In this document: piece by piece, positions 15,478-23,229 of the stretch
Layout of the letters: each line of letters starts with the position of its first letter
Numbering within the stretch: position 1 is the first letter of the stretch
Assembly (NCBI RefSeq): GCF_049059935.1
Contig: NZ_JBMGQR010000039.1
Coordinates: forward strand, 1 to 37,301
Direction of reading: 5' to 3'
From: JAURVT01 sp049059935
Lineage (GTDB): Bacteria; Actinomycetota; Actinomycetes; Propionibacteriales; Nocardioidaceae
DNA: 37,301 nt
The notes under the pieces: generated by a model
The model's input: the letters and a program-made list of their open reading frames with translations, nothing else
Database searches by the model: none
Told to the model about the DNA's origin: nothing
Translations under genes and position numbers: made by a program

Positions 15478-17088
15478 TCAGGCGCGGGCGGCGTCCTGGG
15501 GGACGCGGACGAGCAGGACGCCGGGCAGGATCTCGGCGCGCAGCTCGGTGCCCTCGCCGGCGGCGTCGCCGTCGAGCTGGCGGGCGGTGGGGCGGTCGGC
15601 GCGGAGCACCACGGTGCGGCCGGTCATCCGGTCGAGCCGGCCGTCGGTCCGCGGGCGCTTGCCGATCACCCGGTACGCGACGCGGACCCACCCGGTCATC
15701 CGGGAGGGCGAGATGACGACGACGTCGAGCAGGCCGTCGTCGACCTTCGCGTCGGGCATCAGGGGCAGGCCGCCCTGCAGGTGGCCGACGTTGCCGATCA
15801 CGACGGTGCGCGCGCGGTGCTTGACGAAGGGGCCGTCGTCGACGGAGATCTCGACGCGGGTCGCGGGGTAGCGGACGAACTGCCGCACGCCCGAGACGAC
15901 GTAGGCCACCCACCCGACGCGCTTCTTCAGCTCGTCGTCGGTGTTGTTCATGATCGCGGCGTCCAGGCCGAGCCCGGCCATCACGGTGAACGCGGTGGGC
16001 TCGAGGTCGTCGCCCTCGAGCGACACCAGGTCGATGGCGCGGTCCTGGCCGTTCAGGGCGACGTCGATCGCGTCGCCGACGTGGAGCGGGATGCCGAGGT
16101 TGCGGGCCAGCAGGTTGCCCGTGCCGAGCGGCACGATGCCGACCGCGACTCCGGTGCGGGCGAGCTCGTGGCAGACCGTGCGGACGGTGCCGTCGCCGCC
16201 GGCCACGATCACCAGGTCGGCGCCGTCGGACAGCGCCTGCTCGGTCATCGAGGTGCCCGGGTCGTCGGCGGTCGTCTCGTACCAGCGGACCTCGTGCCAG
16301 TCGGCCAGGCGTGCCCAGGCGGTCAGCCGGGCGGTGAAGGACGCGACGTCACCGACCTTGATCGGGTTGAGGACGACGGCGAGCCGCTTGCCGCCCGTGC
16401 CGGTGGACACCGCCTGCTGGGGCGTCTCGGCGACGGCGTTCCACATGGTGCCGATCCAGGCGGCCAGCGCCACCGCGGTGCCGAGTGCGAGCCCGGCGAC
16501 CACGTCGCTGACGTAGTGGACGCCCAGGAGGACGCGGTCGGCGCCGACGACGAGCGCCAGCAGCACCCAGGCCGTGAGCAGCAGACGGCGGACGGCGCCC
16601 TTCTGCGTGAGCACGATCGTCAGCAGGACGAGGGTCGTGGCGAACATGCCCGCGGCCGCGGAGTGCCCGCTCGGGTAGGAGTACCCGCCGATGTCGGTGA
16701 GGGGCACCGTCCACTCCGGGCGGGGACGGTCCAGGATCCACTTGCTCGCGGGCGCGACGACCAGCTCGACGACGACCACCGCGACCAGCCAGAGCGCGAT
16801 CCGGCGGTCGCGGCGCACGAACGTCACCACCGCGACGACCAGGAGCACGCCGCGCATCGCCCACGGCCCGAGCCAGAACGCGACGCCCTCCAGGAAGGCG
16901 ATCCAGGTCGCGTGGCCCGCGCTGAGGTCGTACGCGGCGTCGGCGACGGTCTTGTCGAGGTCGATCAGCGGCTCGAAGCGCAGGCCCACCATCACGGTGA
17001 GCACCACCAGCAGGAGCGCCAGACCGCCGAGCAGCGAGCCCAGCAGCCGCGGCCGCGTCGGTTGGGCGCGGCGCAGGTCGATCGGCAC
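15478..17088 (-). CDS. PAP2 phosphatase fused to diacylglycerol-kinase-type lipid kinase
   Basis: A 536-residue two-domain protein. Residues 1-~215 form a membrane PAP2 lipid phosphatase with about six helices and all three motifs: KWILDRPRP (Lys116 to Pro122), PSGH (139-142) and RVLLGVHYVSD (Arg185, His191). Residues ~233-536 form a cytosolic lipid kinase of the DgkB/YegS type, with the nucleotide motif GGDGT (298-302) and PLGTGNLLARN (321-331). One half removes a phosphate from a lipid or isoprenoid phosphate and the other adds one from ATP. The natural substrate is unknown. The GTG at 17088 is preceded by AGAGGA. It is divergent from the SRPBCC gene. Confidence 0.92.
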   Translation of the reverse strand: MPIDLRRAQPTRPRLLGSLLGGLALLLVVLTVMVGLRFEPLIDLDKTVADAAYDLSAGHATWIAFLEGVAFWLGPWAMRGVLLVVAVVTFVRRDRRIALWLVAVVVVELVVAPASKWILDRPRPEWTVPLTDIGGYSYPSGHSAAAGMFATTLVLLTIVLTQKGAVRRLLLTAWVLLALVVGADRVLLGVHYVSDVVAGLALGTAVALAAWIGTMWNAVAETPQQAVSTGTGGKRLAVVLNPIKVGDVASFTARLTAWARLADWHEVRWYETTADDPGTSMTEQALSDGADLVIVAGGDGTVRTVCHELARTGVAVGIVPLGTGNLLARNLGIPLHVGDAIDVALNGQDRAIDLVSLEGDDLEPTAFTVMAGLGLDAAIMNNTDDELKKRVGWVAYVVSGVRQFVRYPATRVEISVDDGPFVKHRARTVVIGNVGHLQGGLPLMPDAKVDDGLLDVVVISPSRMTGWVRVAYRVIGKRPRTDGRLDRMTGRTVVLRADRPTARQLDGDAAGEGTELRAEILPGVLLVRVPQDAARA

Positions 17089-17203
17089 GGTCGTCCTCTT
17101 CGTCAGGTGGGGCGGGCTCGGCCGCGTCGGGCGCGAACGTCCAGGTTAGAGCGTGCGGGCCGTCCACGTTGCGGGGACGGGGTGCCCGTGGTCGGCTTCG
17201 CGC

Positions 17204-17635
17204 ATGCAGAGCATCGAGCGCACCGTCGGCGTGGATCGCCCGCTGGCGGCGGTCTGGGCCTTCCTGTCCGACTTCGAGAGCACCAACGACTGGGACCCCG
17301 GCACCGTGAGGACCGTGCGCACCTCCGGCGACGGCGGCCCCGGCACCGTCTACTCCAACACCTCGCGGTTCGCCGGCCGCCGGACGACGCTCGACTACAC
17401 CGTCCTCGACCGCGAGGACGAGCGCCTGCTGCGGCTGCGCGGCGTGAACAAGGGCTCGACCGTGGTCGAGACGATGACGTTCGCCGGCGACGCGGCCCGC
17501 TCGAGCGTCACCTACCGGCTCGAGCTGACGCTGCGGGGCGCGGCCCGCCTGGCGGCGCCGGCCATGCCGCTCGTGCTCAGGAAGCTGGGCGACGACGGCG
17601 AGCGCGGCCTGCGCGAGGCGCTCGAGCGGCTCTGA
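17204..17635 (+). CDS. SRPBCC (START-like) family protein
   Basis: A 143-residue protein of the SRPBCC helix-grip fold. It opens with MQSIERTVGVDRPLAAVWAFLSDFESTNDWDPG, the typical first strand and helix of this fold, and ends with a long amphipathic helix (MPLVLRKLGDDGERGLREALERL). These proteins bind hydrophobic ligands in a deep pocket; polyketide cyclase-like and lipid-handling roles are known, but the ligand cannot be predicted here. The ATG at 17204 starts the conserved domain directly. No Shine-Dalgarno sequence is visible and the upstream TCGGCT is a poor -10, so the promoter is unclear. serS follows 54 bases downstream with its own promoter. Confidence 0.8.
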   Translation: MQSIERTVGVDRPLAAVWAFLSDFESTNDWDPGTVRTVRTSGDGGPGTVYSNTSRFAGRRTTLDYTVLDREDERLLRLRGVNKGSTVVETMTFAGDAARSSVTYRLELTLRGAARLAAPAMPLVLRKLGDDGERGLREALERL

Positions 17636-17677
17636 GGCGCCGTCCGGTGCGCCGGGAACCGCGTTGACGACCGCCGA

Positions 17678-17683
17678 TAGGCT
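17678..17683 (+). promoter_or_regulatory. -10 element of leaderless serS promoter
   Basis: TAGGCT ends 6 bases before the GTG at 17690. It drives serS and the two overlapping genes downstream. Confidence 0.65.
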
Positions 17684-17689
17684 GACGGC

Positions 17690-18964
17690 GTGATCGACGT
17701 ACGCCTCCTCCGGGACGACCCCGACCTCGTCCGCGCCGCCCAGGAACGCCGTGGCGAGCCCACGGACGTCGTCGACGCGATCCTGTCCGCCGACGAGGCG
17801 CGGCGCGCGAGCATCGCGGAGTTCGAGCACCTCCGGGCCGAGCAGAAGCAGCTGAGCAAGCAGATCCCGCAGGCGCAGGGCGAGGAGAAGACCGCGCTGC
17901 TGGCGCGCACCAAGGAGCTCAGCGCGCAGGTCAAGACCGCCGAGGCCGCGCAGGGCGAGGCCGCGGCCACCTTCGAGACCCTGCTCAAGAGCCTGCCCAA
18001 CGTCGCCGCGCCCGAGGCCCCGGCCGGCGGCGAGGACGACTTCGTGACGCTGGAGGAGGTCGGCACGCCGCGCGACTTCGCCGCCGAGGGCTTCGAGCCG
18101 CGCGACCACCTCGAGCTCGGCAGGCTTCTCGGCGCGATCGACGTCGAGCGCGGCGCCAAGGTGTCGGGCTCGCGGTTCTACTTTCTCACCGGCGTCGGCG
18201 CGCAGCTGGAGCTGGCGCTCGTCCAGCTGGCCATGAACAAGGCCGCGGAGTGGGGCTTCACGCCCATGATCCCGCCGTCGCTGGTGGGTCCCAAGGCGAT
18301 GGAGGGCACCGGCTTCCTCGGCCAGGCGGCCGACGACGTCTACCACCTGGAGAAGGACGACCTGTACCTCGTGGGCACCTCGGAGGTGCCGCTCGCGGCG
18401 TACCACTCCGACGAGATCCTCGACGCCGACACCCTGCCGCGCCGCTACGCCGCGTTCAGCCCGTGCTTCCGTCGCGAGGCCGGCTCCTACGGCAAGGACA
18501 CCAAGGGCATCTTCCGGGTGCACTGGTTCGACAAGGTCGAGATGTTCGTCTACACGACGCTCGAGGAGTCCTACGCGACCCACGAGGCGCTGCTGGCCTG
18601 GGAGCGCGAGTGGCTGGACGCCCTCGAGCTGCCCTACCGCGTCATCGACGTCGCCGCGGGCGACCTCGGCCTGTCGGCCATCCGCAAGTTCGACTGCGAG
18701 GCCTGGATCCCCACCCAGGGCAAGTACCGCGAGGTGTCGTCGACGTCGAACTGCACGCAGTTCCAGGCGCGGCGACTCAACACCCGCGTCCGCGGCGAGG
18801 ACGGCACCCGTCCGGTCGCCACGCTCAACGGCACGCTGATGGCCTCCACCCGCACCATCGTGGCGATCCTGGAGAACCACCAGCAGGCCGACGGCTCGGT
18901 GCGCGTGCCCGCGGTGCTGCAGCCGTACCTCGGCGGCCGCCAGGTGCTGGAGCCGCTCGCGTGA
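17690..18964 (+). CDS. serS: Seryl-tRNA synthetase
   Basis: A 424-residue class II synthetase, the usual size, that charges tRNA-Ser and tRNA-Sec with serine. The N-terminal arm (~25-100) is a long antiparallel coiled coil that recognises the long variable arm of tRNA-Ser. Motif 2 is present as CFRREAGSYGKDTKGIFRVHWFDKVEM and motif 3 as NGTLMASTRTIVAILENHQ. The serine-site segment VGTSEVPLAA is also intact. The GTG start is fixed by TAGGCT 6 bases upstream. The stop overlaps the start of the HAD gene (GTGA at 18961-18964). Two tRNA-Ser genes lie about 10 kb further along. Confidence 0.98.
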   Translation: MIDVRLLRDDPDLVRAAQERRGEPTDVVDAILSADEARRASIAEFEHLRAEQKQLSKQIPQAQGEEKTALLARTKELSAQVKTAEAAQGEAAATFETLLKSLPNVAAPEAPAGGEDDFVTLEEVGTPRDFAAEGFEPRDHLELGRLLGAIDVERGAKVSGSRFYFLTGVGAQLELALVQLAMNKAAEWGFTPMIPPSLVGPKAMEGTGFLGQAADDVYHLEKDDLYLVGTSEVPLAAYHSDEILDADTLPRRYAAFSPCFRREAGSYGKDTKGIFRVHWFDKVEMFVYTTLEESYATHEALLAWEREWLDALELPYRVIDVAAGDLGLSAIRKFDCEAWIPTQGKYREVSSTSNCTQFQARRLNTRVRGEDGTRPVATLNGTLMASTRTIVAILENHQQADGSVRVPAVLQPYLGGRQVLEPLA

Positions 18965-19755
18965 CGACCGTCCCCGCCCTGGTCGCGCTCGACGTCGACG
19001 GCACGCTCGTCGACGGCGCCAACCAGATGACCGACGCCGTCCGCGAGGCCGTCCTCGCGATCCAGGACGCCGGCGCGCACGTCGTCATCTCCACCGGACG
19101 CTCGATCCAGGGCGTGATGGACGCCGTCCGCAAGGTCGGCCTGACCGAGGGCATCGCCGTGGCCAGCAACGGGTCGGTGGTGTTCACCTACGACGCCACC
19201 GGTGCGTTCGAGGTCGTCTACGAGGTGACGTTCGACGCCCGCGAGGCCGTCAAGGTCGTCCTCGACCACGTGCCCGACGCCGCGGTGGCCGTCGAGGAGA
19301 TCGGCGTGGGCTGGCGGATCAACAAGCCGTTCCCCGACGGCGAGATCAACGGGCGGATGATCGAGCAGACGATCGACGAGCTCGTCGAGTCGCCCGTCAC
19401 GCGCGTCATCGTGCGCAGCCCCGAGTCGACCCCCGAGGACTTCACGGTGATGGCCGAGCAGCTCGGCCTGGCGGGCACGAACTACTTCGTCGGCTACACC
19501 GCCTGGCTCGACCTCGCGCCCGAGGGCGTGTCCAAGGCGTCCGGCCTGGAGGTCGTCTGCGAGCGCCTCGGCGTCGCGCGGGCCGACGTCGTCGCGATCG
19601 GCGACGGCCACAACGACGTCGAGATGCTGCGCTGGGCCGGCCGGGGCGTGGCGATGGGCGAGTCGCCGCAGGACGTCCTCGACGCCGCCGACGTCGTCAC
19701 GGCCACGCTCGAGGACGACGGCACCGCCGTCGAGCTGCGGCGCTACCTGTCGTGA
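18961..19755 (+). CDS. Cof-type HAD hydrolase
   Basis: A 264-residue HAD hydrolase of the Cof (IIB cap) subfamily. Motif I is ALDVDGTLVDG (Asp11 nucleophile, Asp13), motif II is VISTGRSIQG, the conserved Lys of motif III is in LAPEGVSKASGLEVV, and motif IV is VVAIGDGHNDVEML. Members dephosphorylate sugar phosphates, flavin or vitamin phosphates, usually with broad specificity, so no single substrate can be claimed. Its GTG overlaps the serS stop, and its own stop overlaps the start of the LOG-family gene, so the three are translationally coupled. Confidence 0.9.
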   Translation: MTTVPALVALDVDGTLVDGANQMTDAVREAVLAIQDAGAHVVISTGRSIQGVMDAVRKVGLTEGIAVASNGSVVFTYDATGAFEVVYEVTFDAREAVKVVLDHVPDAAVAVEEIGVGWRINKPFPDGEINGRMIEQTIDELVESPVTRVIVRSPESTPEDFTVMAEQLGLAGTNYFVGYTAWLDLAPEGVSKASGLEVVCERLGVARADVVAIGDGHNDVEMLRWAGRGVAMGESPQDVLDAADVVTATLEDDGTAVELRRYLS

Positions 19756-20279
19756 GCCGCGTCTGCGTCTTCACCGGGTCGGCCCACGGCACCGTCCCGG
19801 CTCATGCCGACGCCGCCCGCGCGCTCGGCACCCACCTCGCGGCCTGCGGCGTCGGGCTCGTCTACGGCGGCGGGCACGTCGGGCTCATGGGTGTCGTGGC
19901 CGACGCCGTCATGGACGGCGGCGGCGAGGCCATCGGCGTCATCCCGCAGGGGCTGTTCGACCGCGAGGTCGGCCACCACGGCCTGACCTCGCTCGAGGTC
20001 GTCCCCGACATGCACACGCGCAAGGCCCGGATGGCCGAGCTGTGCGACGTCTTCGTCGCCCTGCCCGGTGGCCTCGGCACGCTCGAGGAGCTCTTCGAGG
20101 TCTGGACCTGGCGCAACCTCGGCATCCACCCCAAGCCCGTCGTCCTCTACGACGTCGACGGCTTCTGGACGCCCCTGCGCGACATGGTCGCCCGGATGGT
20201 CGACGTCGGCTTCGTCTCGCCCTCCGCCGCCGAGGTGGTCGTGGTGACCCGGCCCGAGGAGGTCACCGCCCTGCTCTGA
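19752..20279 (+). CDS. LOG family (TIGR00730) nucleotide phosphoribohydrolase
   Basis: A 175-residue Rossmann-fold protein with both signatures of the LOG family: VYGGGHVGLMGVVADA (38-53) and LPGGLGTLEELFEVWTW near residues 101-117. LOG proteins hydrolyse nucleoside 5'-monophosphates such as cytokinin ribotides or AMP to the base and ribose 5-phosphate. In most bacteria the physiological substrate is unsettled, and older annotation as lysine decarboxylase is incorrect. The GTG start overlaps the preceding stop (GTGA at 19752-19755). It is the last gene of the serS operon and converges on the WhiB gene across a repeat-rich gap. Confidence 0.92.
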   Translation: MSRVCVFTGSAHGTVPAHADAARALGTHLAACGVGLVYGGGHVGLMGVVADAVMDGGGEAIGVIPQGLFDREVGHHGLTSLEVVPDMHTRKARMAELCDVFVALPGGLGTLEELFEVWTWRNLGIHPKPVVLYDVDGFWTPLRDMVARMVDVGFVSPSAAEVVVVTRPEEVTALL

Positions 20280-20332
20280 CGAGAGGTTCGCCGCGGCACG
20301 GCGAGAGGTTCTCGTGCGTGGCCGAGAGGATG
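20280..20332 (+). repeat. Three phased CGAGAGG direct repeats
   Basis: CGAGAGGTTC occurs at 20280-20289 and 20302-20311, and CGAGAGGATG at 20323-20332, with start-to-start distances of 22 and 21 bases (about two helical turns each). The bases after each core are also partly alike. The run begins at the last base of the LOG-gene stop codon and could be a protein-binding array or part of a larger repeat. Confidence 0.6.
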
Positions 20333-20370
20333 TCAGCGCGGCTGTGGCTTTGGCCGGTCGCCGCTACGGC

Positions 20371-20468
20371 GCCGATCCGTCGGTTCGGCAGCATCGATCC
20401 GCTCGGAGGCCGGTCGTGTGGCGGCAGCGTCACAGGGCGGATCGACACCGCCGAACCGACGGATCGGC
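20371..20468. repeat. Nested long inverted repeat between convergent genes
   Basis: The outer arms GCCGATCCGTCGGTTCGGC (20371-20389) and their exact reverse complement (20450-20468) give a perfect 19-bp stem. After a 4-by-4 internal mismatch, inner arms TCGATCCGC (20394-20402) and GCGGATCGA (20437-20445) give a further perfect 9-bp stem around a 34-base loop. It lies between the stops of the LOG and WhiB genes, so a bidirectional terminator role is possible, but it is longer than needed and may be a mobile or repeated element. Confidence 0.85.
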
Positions 20469-20496
20469 TCCCTGGCTGGGGGGTCGTCAGCGATTG

Positions 20497-21093
20497 CTAG
20501 CGGTCGTCCTCGACGACGGCGTCGAAGGCGTCGAGGACCTCGTCGACGGTGGGGACGTCGGTGCGCTGGGGGGAAGGGCGCTGGGGGGAGTCGGCCTCGG
20601 AGGCGTCCTTGCGGGCGCGGCGGAGGTGACGCTTGACCGTCGACAGCGAGCAGCCGAGGCGGGAGGCCAGCTGCTCGAAGGTGTCGTCGGGGTAGGCCTT
20701 GCGGGTGGCCAGGACCGACGCGTGGTCCAGCGGGCGGCCCTCCACGCGCACGCCGGCGGCCTCGTCGAGGTCGTCGGCCTCGACCGTGACGCCGAGCGCA
20801 CGCCGGATCCGGCGACGCTCACGGGTGGTGGTGCAGCCGACGTAGCCCGAGACGTCCACCTGCGCCACCGACCGGTACAGGCAGTCGACGAACAGCGGGC
20901 AGCCGGCGCACGCCTCGCGGGCGCGGTCGAGGAGCGCGCGGTACTCGCCCCACACGGCCTGCGTCACCTTGGACTGCACGGGCGGGTTCTCGAGGCTCTC
21001 GTGGCCGAACAGCTCGAGGTCGTGGGCGCAGGGCGGACCGGCCGGCGTGCTCGCCGGCTCCGGCTGCCGCGATGCCCGGACATCGATGCGCAT
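20497..21093 (-). CDS. Atypical WhiB-family regulator with C-terminal helix-turn-helix
   Basis: A 198-residue protein joining two parts. The N-terminal half is a WhiB-like iron-sulfur domain with four candidate cluster ligands Cys22, Cys62, Cys65 and Cys71 (C-x39-C-x2-C-x5-C). The first spacing is longer than in typical WhiB proteins, and the usual G-V/I-W-G-G turn is replaced by GYVGC, which adds Cys87. A basic segment TTTRERRRIRRALG follows. Residues ~131-160 (DDTFEQLASRLGCSLSTVKRHLRRARKD) form a sigma region 4-like helix-turn-helix, absent from ordinary WhiB proteins. The cluster domain probably senses redox state or nitric oxide and the second part contacts DNA. The start ATG at 21093 has a G-rich stretch upstream but no ideal ribosome site. 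Confidence 0.85.
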   Translation of the reverse strand: MRIDVRASRQPEPASTPAGPPCAHDLELFGHESLENPPVQSKVTQAVWGEYRALLDRAREACAGCPLFVDCLYRSVAQVDVSGYVGCTTTRERRRIRRALGVTVEADDLDEAAGVRVEGRPLDHASVLATRKAYPDDTFEQLASRLGCSLSTVKRHLRRARKDASEADSPQRPSPQRTDVPTVDEVLDAFDAVVEDDR

Positions 21094-21212
21094 GGACCCC
21101 CCGTCCTACGTGACCTGCCGACGACGGTGCTGCTCGGTCCGTCGACGACGCCGACCGCGGTGGCCGGGCACGCCTTCCGACGGTGCCCGACGCGCCCCGG
21201 TTCCTGGTCGCG

Positions 21213-21755
21213 CTACAGGTACATTCCACCACCGCTGGACGGGCCGTGGTCACCGGCTGTCGGGTTTTGCCCCGGATTGCCCGGCGCGGCAACGCCCGGA
21301 AGGGCGCGGCGCATGTCCTGCAGCTGGCTCTGGGCGGCGGCCTGCTGGGCAAAGATCGCGGCCTGGATGCCGTGGAAGAGGCCCTCGAGCCAGCCCACCA
21401 GCTGGGCCTGGGCGATCCGCAGCTCGGCCTCGGACGGGGTGTCGGTGCCGAACGGCAGGCTCAGCCGCTCCAGCTCGTCGACGAGGTCGGGCGACAGGCC
21501 GTCCTCGAGCTCCTTGACCGACATCTGGTGGATCTCGCGCAGCCGCGACCGGCCGGCCTCGTCGAGCGGTGCCGAGCGCACCTCCTCGAGCAGGGTGCGG
21601 ACCATCGACCCGATCCGCATGACCTTGGCGGGCTCGGTGATCGCGCGGCTCTGCTGGGGCGCCCCGGCGTCGCCGGCCGGCTCGACCTCGACGGGTCTCC
21701 CGTCGGCCCCGACGACGGGGCCGTGGTGCTGCTGGCTGCTCTCCTGATCGGTCAT
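21213..21755 (-). CDS. bpa: Bacterial proteasome activator
   Basis: A 180-residue protein matching Bpa/PafE (Rv3780 family, DUF2587), an ATP-independent ring activator that opens the 20S proteasome gate. The central helical domain (~40-148) contains RIGSMVRTLLEEVRSAPLDEAGRSRL and the helix VGWLEGLFHGIQAAIFAQQAA. A Gly/Pro-rich linker leads to the C-terminal Met178-Tyr179-Leu180, which fits the HbYX motif that docks into 20S alpha-subunit pockets. Its presence implies this organism has a 20S proteasome, although no proteasome gene is in the window. The ATG at 21755 is chosen because TAGGGT ends 7 bases upstream; an in-frame GTG at 21764 would overlap that element. It lies 119 bases upstream of the WhiB gene on the same strand. 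Confidence 0.92.
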   Translation of the reverse strand: MTDQESSQQHHGPVVGADGRPVEVEPAGDAGAPQQSRAITEPAKVMRIGSMVRTLLEEVRSAPLDEAGRSRLREIHQMSVKELEDGLSPDLVDELERLSLPFGTDTPSEAELRIAQAQLVGWLEGLFHGIQAAIFAQQAAAQSQLQDMRRALPGVAAPGNPGQNPTAGDHGPSSGGGMYL

Positions 21756-21762
21756 GCGGCCC

Positions 21763-21768
21763 ACCCTA
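21763..21768 (-). promoter_or_regulatory. -10 element of bpa promoter
   Basis: TAGGGT on the minus strand ends 7 bases before the ATG at 21755. The transcript would have no or a one-base leader. Confidence 0.6.
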
Positions 21769-21776
21769 GGACGGGC

Positions 21777-22322
21777 CTACGACGTCCGCTCGGGACCGTC
21801 CAGCCGGACCGACCAGCGCACGTCGCCCTCGCGCAGCGCGCACCCCGGGGCCATGCCGACGTGGTGCGCGACCCGCTGCGACGGGAGGTTCTGGGGGTGG
21901 ATGAACGCGCACAGCTCGCGGGCGTCGAAGCCCTCCAGCCACGCGCACAGCGCGGAGACGGCCTCCGTGGCGTACCCCTGGCCCTGGTGGGCGGCGCCGA
22001 CCACCCAGGCGGTCTCGACGACGCCGAAGTCGCGGTCGAGGGCGGTGGCCTGGACGGTGCCGACCGCCGTCGAGTCGCGCTTGAGCCGCACGACCCAGTT
22101 GAACCAGCCCTCCTCACCGTCGGGTGAGCTGCCGTAGACCTGGTTCATGAACCGCTCGCGCAGCTGCTGCAGCGTGGGGGGAGCCCCGCCGGTGTACCGG
22201 TAGAGGTCGGGGTCGGCGAGCAGCGGCTCCATCGACGGGGCGTCGCCGACCCTCAGCGGGTCCAGGCGCAGCCGTGCCGTGCGCATCGGCCCGACGACCG
22301 GCCACGTCCGCACGACCTCCAT
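21777..22322 (-). CDS. GNAT family N-acetyltransferase
   Basis: A protein of 181 residues from the chosen start. The RimJ/RimL-like pattern is clear: TARLRLDPLRVGDAPSMEPLLADPDLYRYTGG at the N-terminus, acetyl-CoA binding motif A as GAAHQGQGYATEAVSALCAWL, and a C-terminal NLPSQRVAHHVGMAPG. It would transfer an acetyl group from acetyl-CoA to an amine, but the substrate is unknown. The ATG at 22320-22322 follows GGAGGAGG (22334-22341), 25 bases after the stop of the aldose epimerase gene. An upstream GTG at 22358 would overlap the epimerase gene and add 12 residues. It is the last gene of the mobA-to-epimerase run. Confidence 0.82.
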   Translation of the reverse strand: MEVVRTWPVVGPMRTARLRLDPLRVGDAPSMEPLLADPDLYRYTGGAPPTLQQLRERFMNQVYGSSPDGEEGWFNWVVRLKRDSTAVGTVQATALDRDFGVVETAWVVGAAHQGQGYATEAVSALCAWLEGFDARELCAFIHPQNLPSQRVAHHVGMAPGCALREGDVRWSVRLDGPERTS

Positions 22323-22347
22323 CCCGTCAGGGTCCTCCTCCACGGGG

Positions 22348-23229
22348 TCACCGTCCACGCGTTGCGCTGATCGGGGCGTCGGTCAACCCGACGCCCCACG
22401 TCGACACGTGCGCGTGCCCGGGCTGCAGCCGGGTGAGGTCGTCGCCGGTGTTCAGCGCGCCGGTGGGGCACGAGTAGGGCTCGATCGCCAGGGCGCTGCG
22501 GTCGGGCGGGGTGTACAGCTGCAGCCACGGCAGGCTCGTGCCCCACCACAGCCGCAGGTCGCCGAAGCCCATCCACGCGCGGTCCTGGTCGTCGCGCGGG
22601 GTGCCGTCGAACGCGTCGTCGAGGACGAGGTCGCCGAGGGGCCGCGGCGTCGCGAAGTCGTGCGCCGAGCCGGGCACCGGGACGCGTCCGGCGGGCAGCA
22701 GCCGGTCGTCCAGCACGAGCCGCTCGGTGGCGGGCAGCCACAGCGGCGTCTCGTCGATGGGGTCGGGGCTGGTGAAGTACGGGTGGAACCCGACGCCCCA
22801 CGGCAGCACCGAGTCGCCGAGGTTGAACGCCTCGAGCAGCACCGACAGGCCGTCGGCCGAGAGCGTGTACGACAGCTGCAGGCCGAGACGGAACGGCCAG
22901 CCGGGGGCGTCCTCCACCCGGACGCCGAGCGTCGCCCAGTCCGTCCCGCTGACGGCCACGTGCCACTCGCGGTCGTCGACGAGCCCGTGCAGCGCCACCT
23001 GGGAGTCGGCGTCGTCGATGCGGAGCCGGTGGGTCTCTCCCTCCCAGGTGTAGGTGCCGCGGTCGACGCGGCCGGGCCACGGCGCCAGCAGGTCGCCGGC
23101 GTACGGCAGGTGCTCGCCCGGTCGGCTGCGGCGCAGCACCAGGTCGCGTCCGTCGTGGGTCAGCGCGGCGAGCGCCGCGCCGTGCGGGTCGATCACGGCC
23201 TGCCACGGCCCGGACGCGAGGGTGATCAC
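22348..23229 (-). CDS. Aldose 1-epimerase family protein, copy 1
   Basis: A 293-residue galactose mutarotase-like beta-sandwich protein. The catalytic His is in PWGVGFHPYF and the catalytic Glu in LAIEPYSCPTGALNTGDDL; the early LLAPWPGRVDRGTYTWEGETHRL and ALHGLVDDREW motifs also fit. It would interconvert alpha and beta anomers of a free sugar. The GTG at 23229 overlaps the stop of the second epimerase gene (GTGA), showing translational coupling. The two neighbours share about the same length and motif order, so this is a tandem duplication that has diverged widely. The sugar specificity cannot be predicted. Confidence 0.9.
   Translation of the reverse strand: MITLASGPWQAVIDPHGAALAALTHDGRDLVLRRSRPGEHLPYAGDLLAPWPGRVDRGTYTWEGETHRLRIDDADSQVALHGLVDDREWHVAVSGTDWATLGVRVEDAPGWPFRLGLQLSYTLSADGLSVLLEAFNLGDSVLPWGVGFHPYFTSPDPIDETPLWLPATERLVLDDRLLPAGRVPVPGSAHDFATPRPLGDLVLDDAFDGTPRDDQDRAWMGFGDLRLWWGTSLPWLQLYTPPDRSALAIEPYSCPTGALNTGDDLTRLQPGHAHVSTWGVGLTDAPISATRGR

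Noticed and set aside
17664..17683. TTGACG before TAGGCT upstream of serS as a -35/-10 pair
   Set aside because: The gap is only 8 bases. The TAGGCT element alone fits the leaderless pattern; TTGACG is taken as coincidence.
19752..20279. Lysine decarboxylase
   Set aside because: The PGGxGTxxE signature was historically annotated this way, but the family is LOG-type phosphoribohydrolase.
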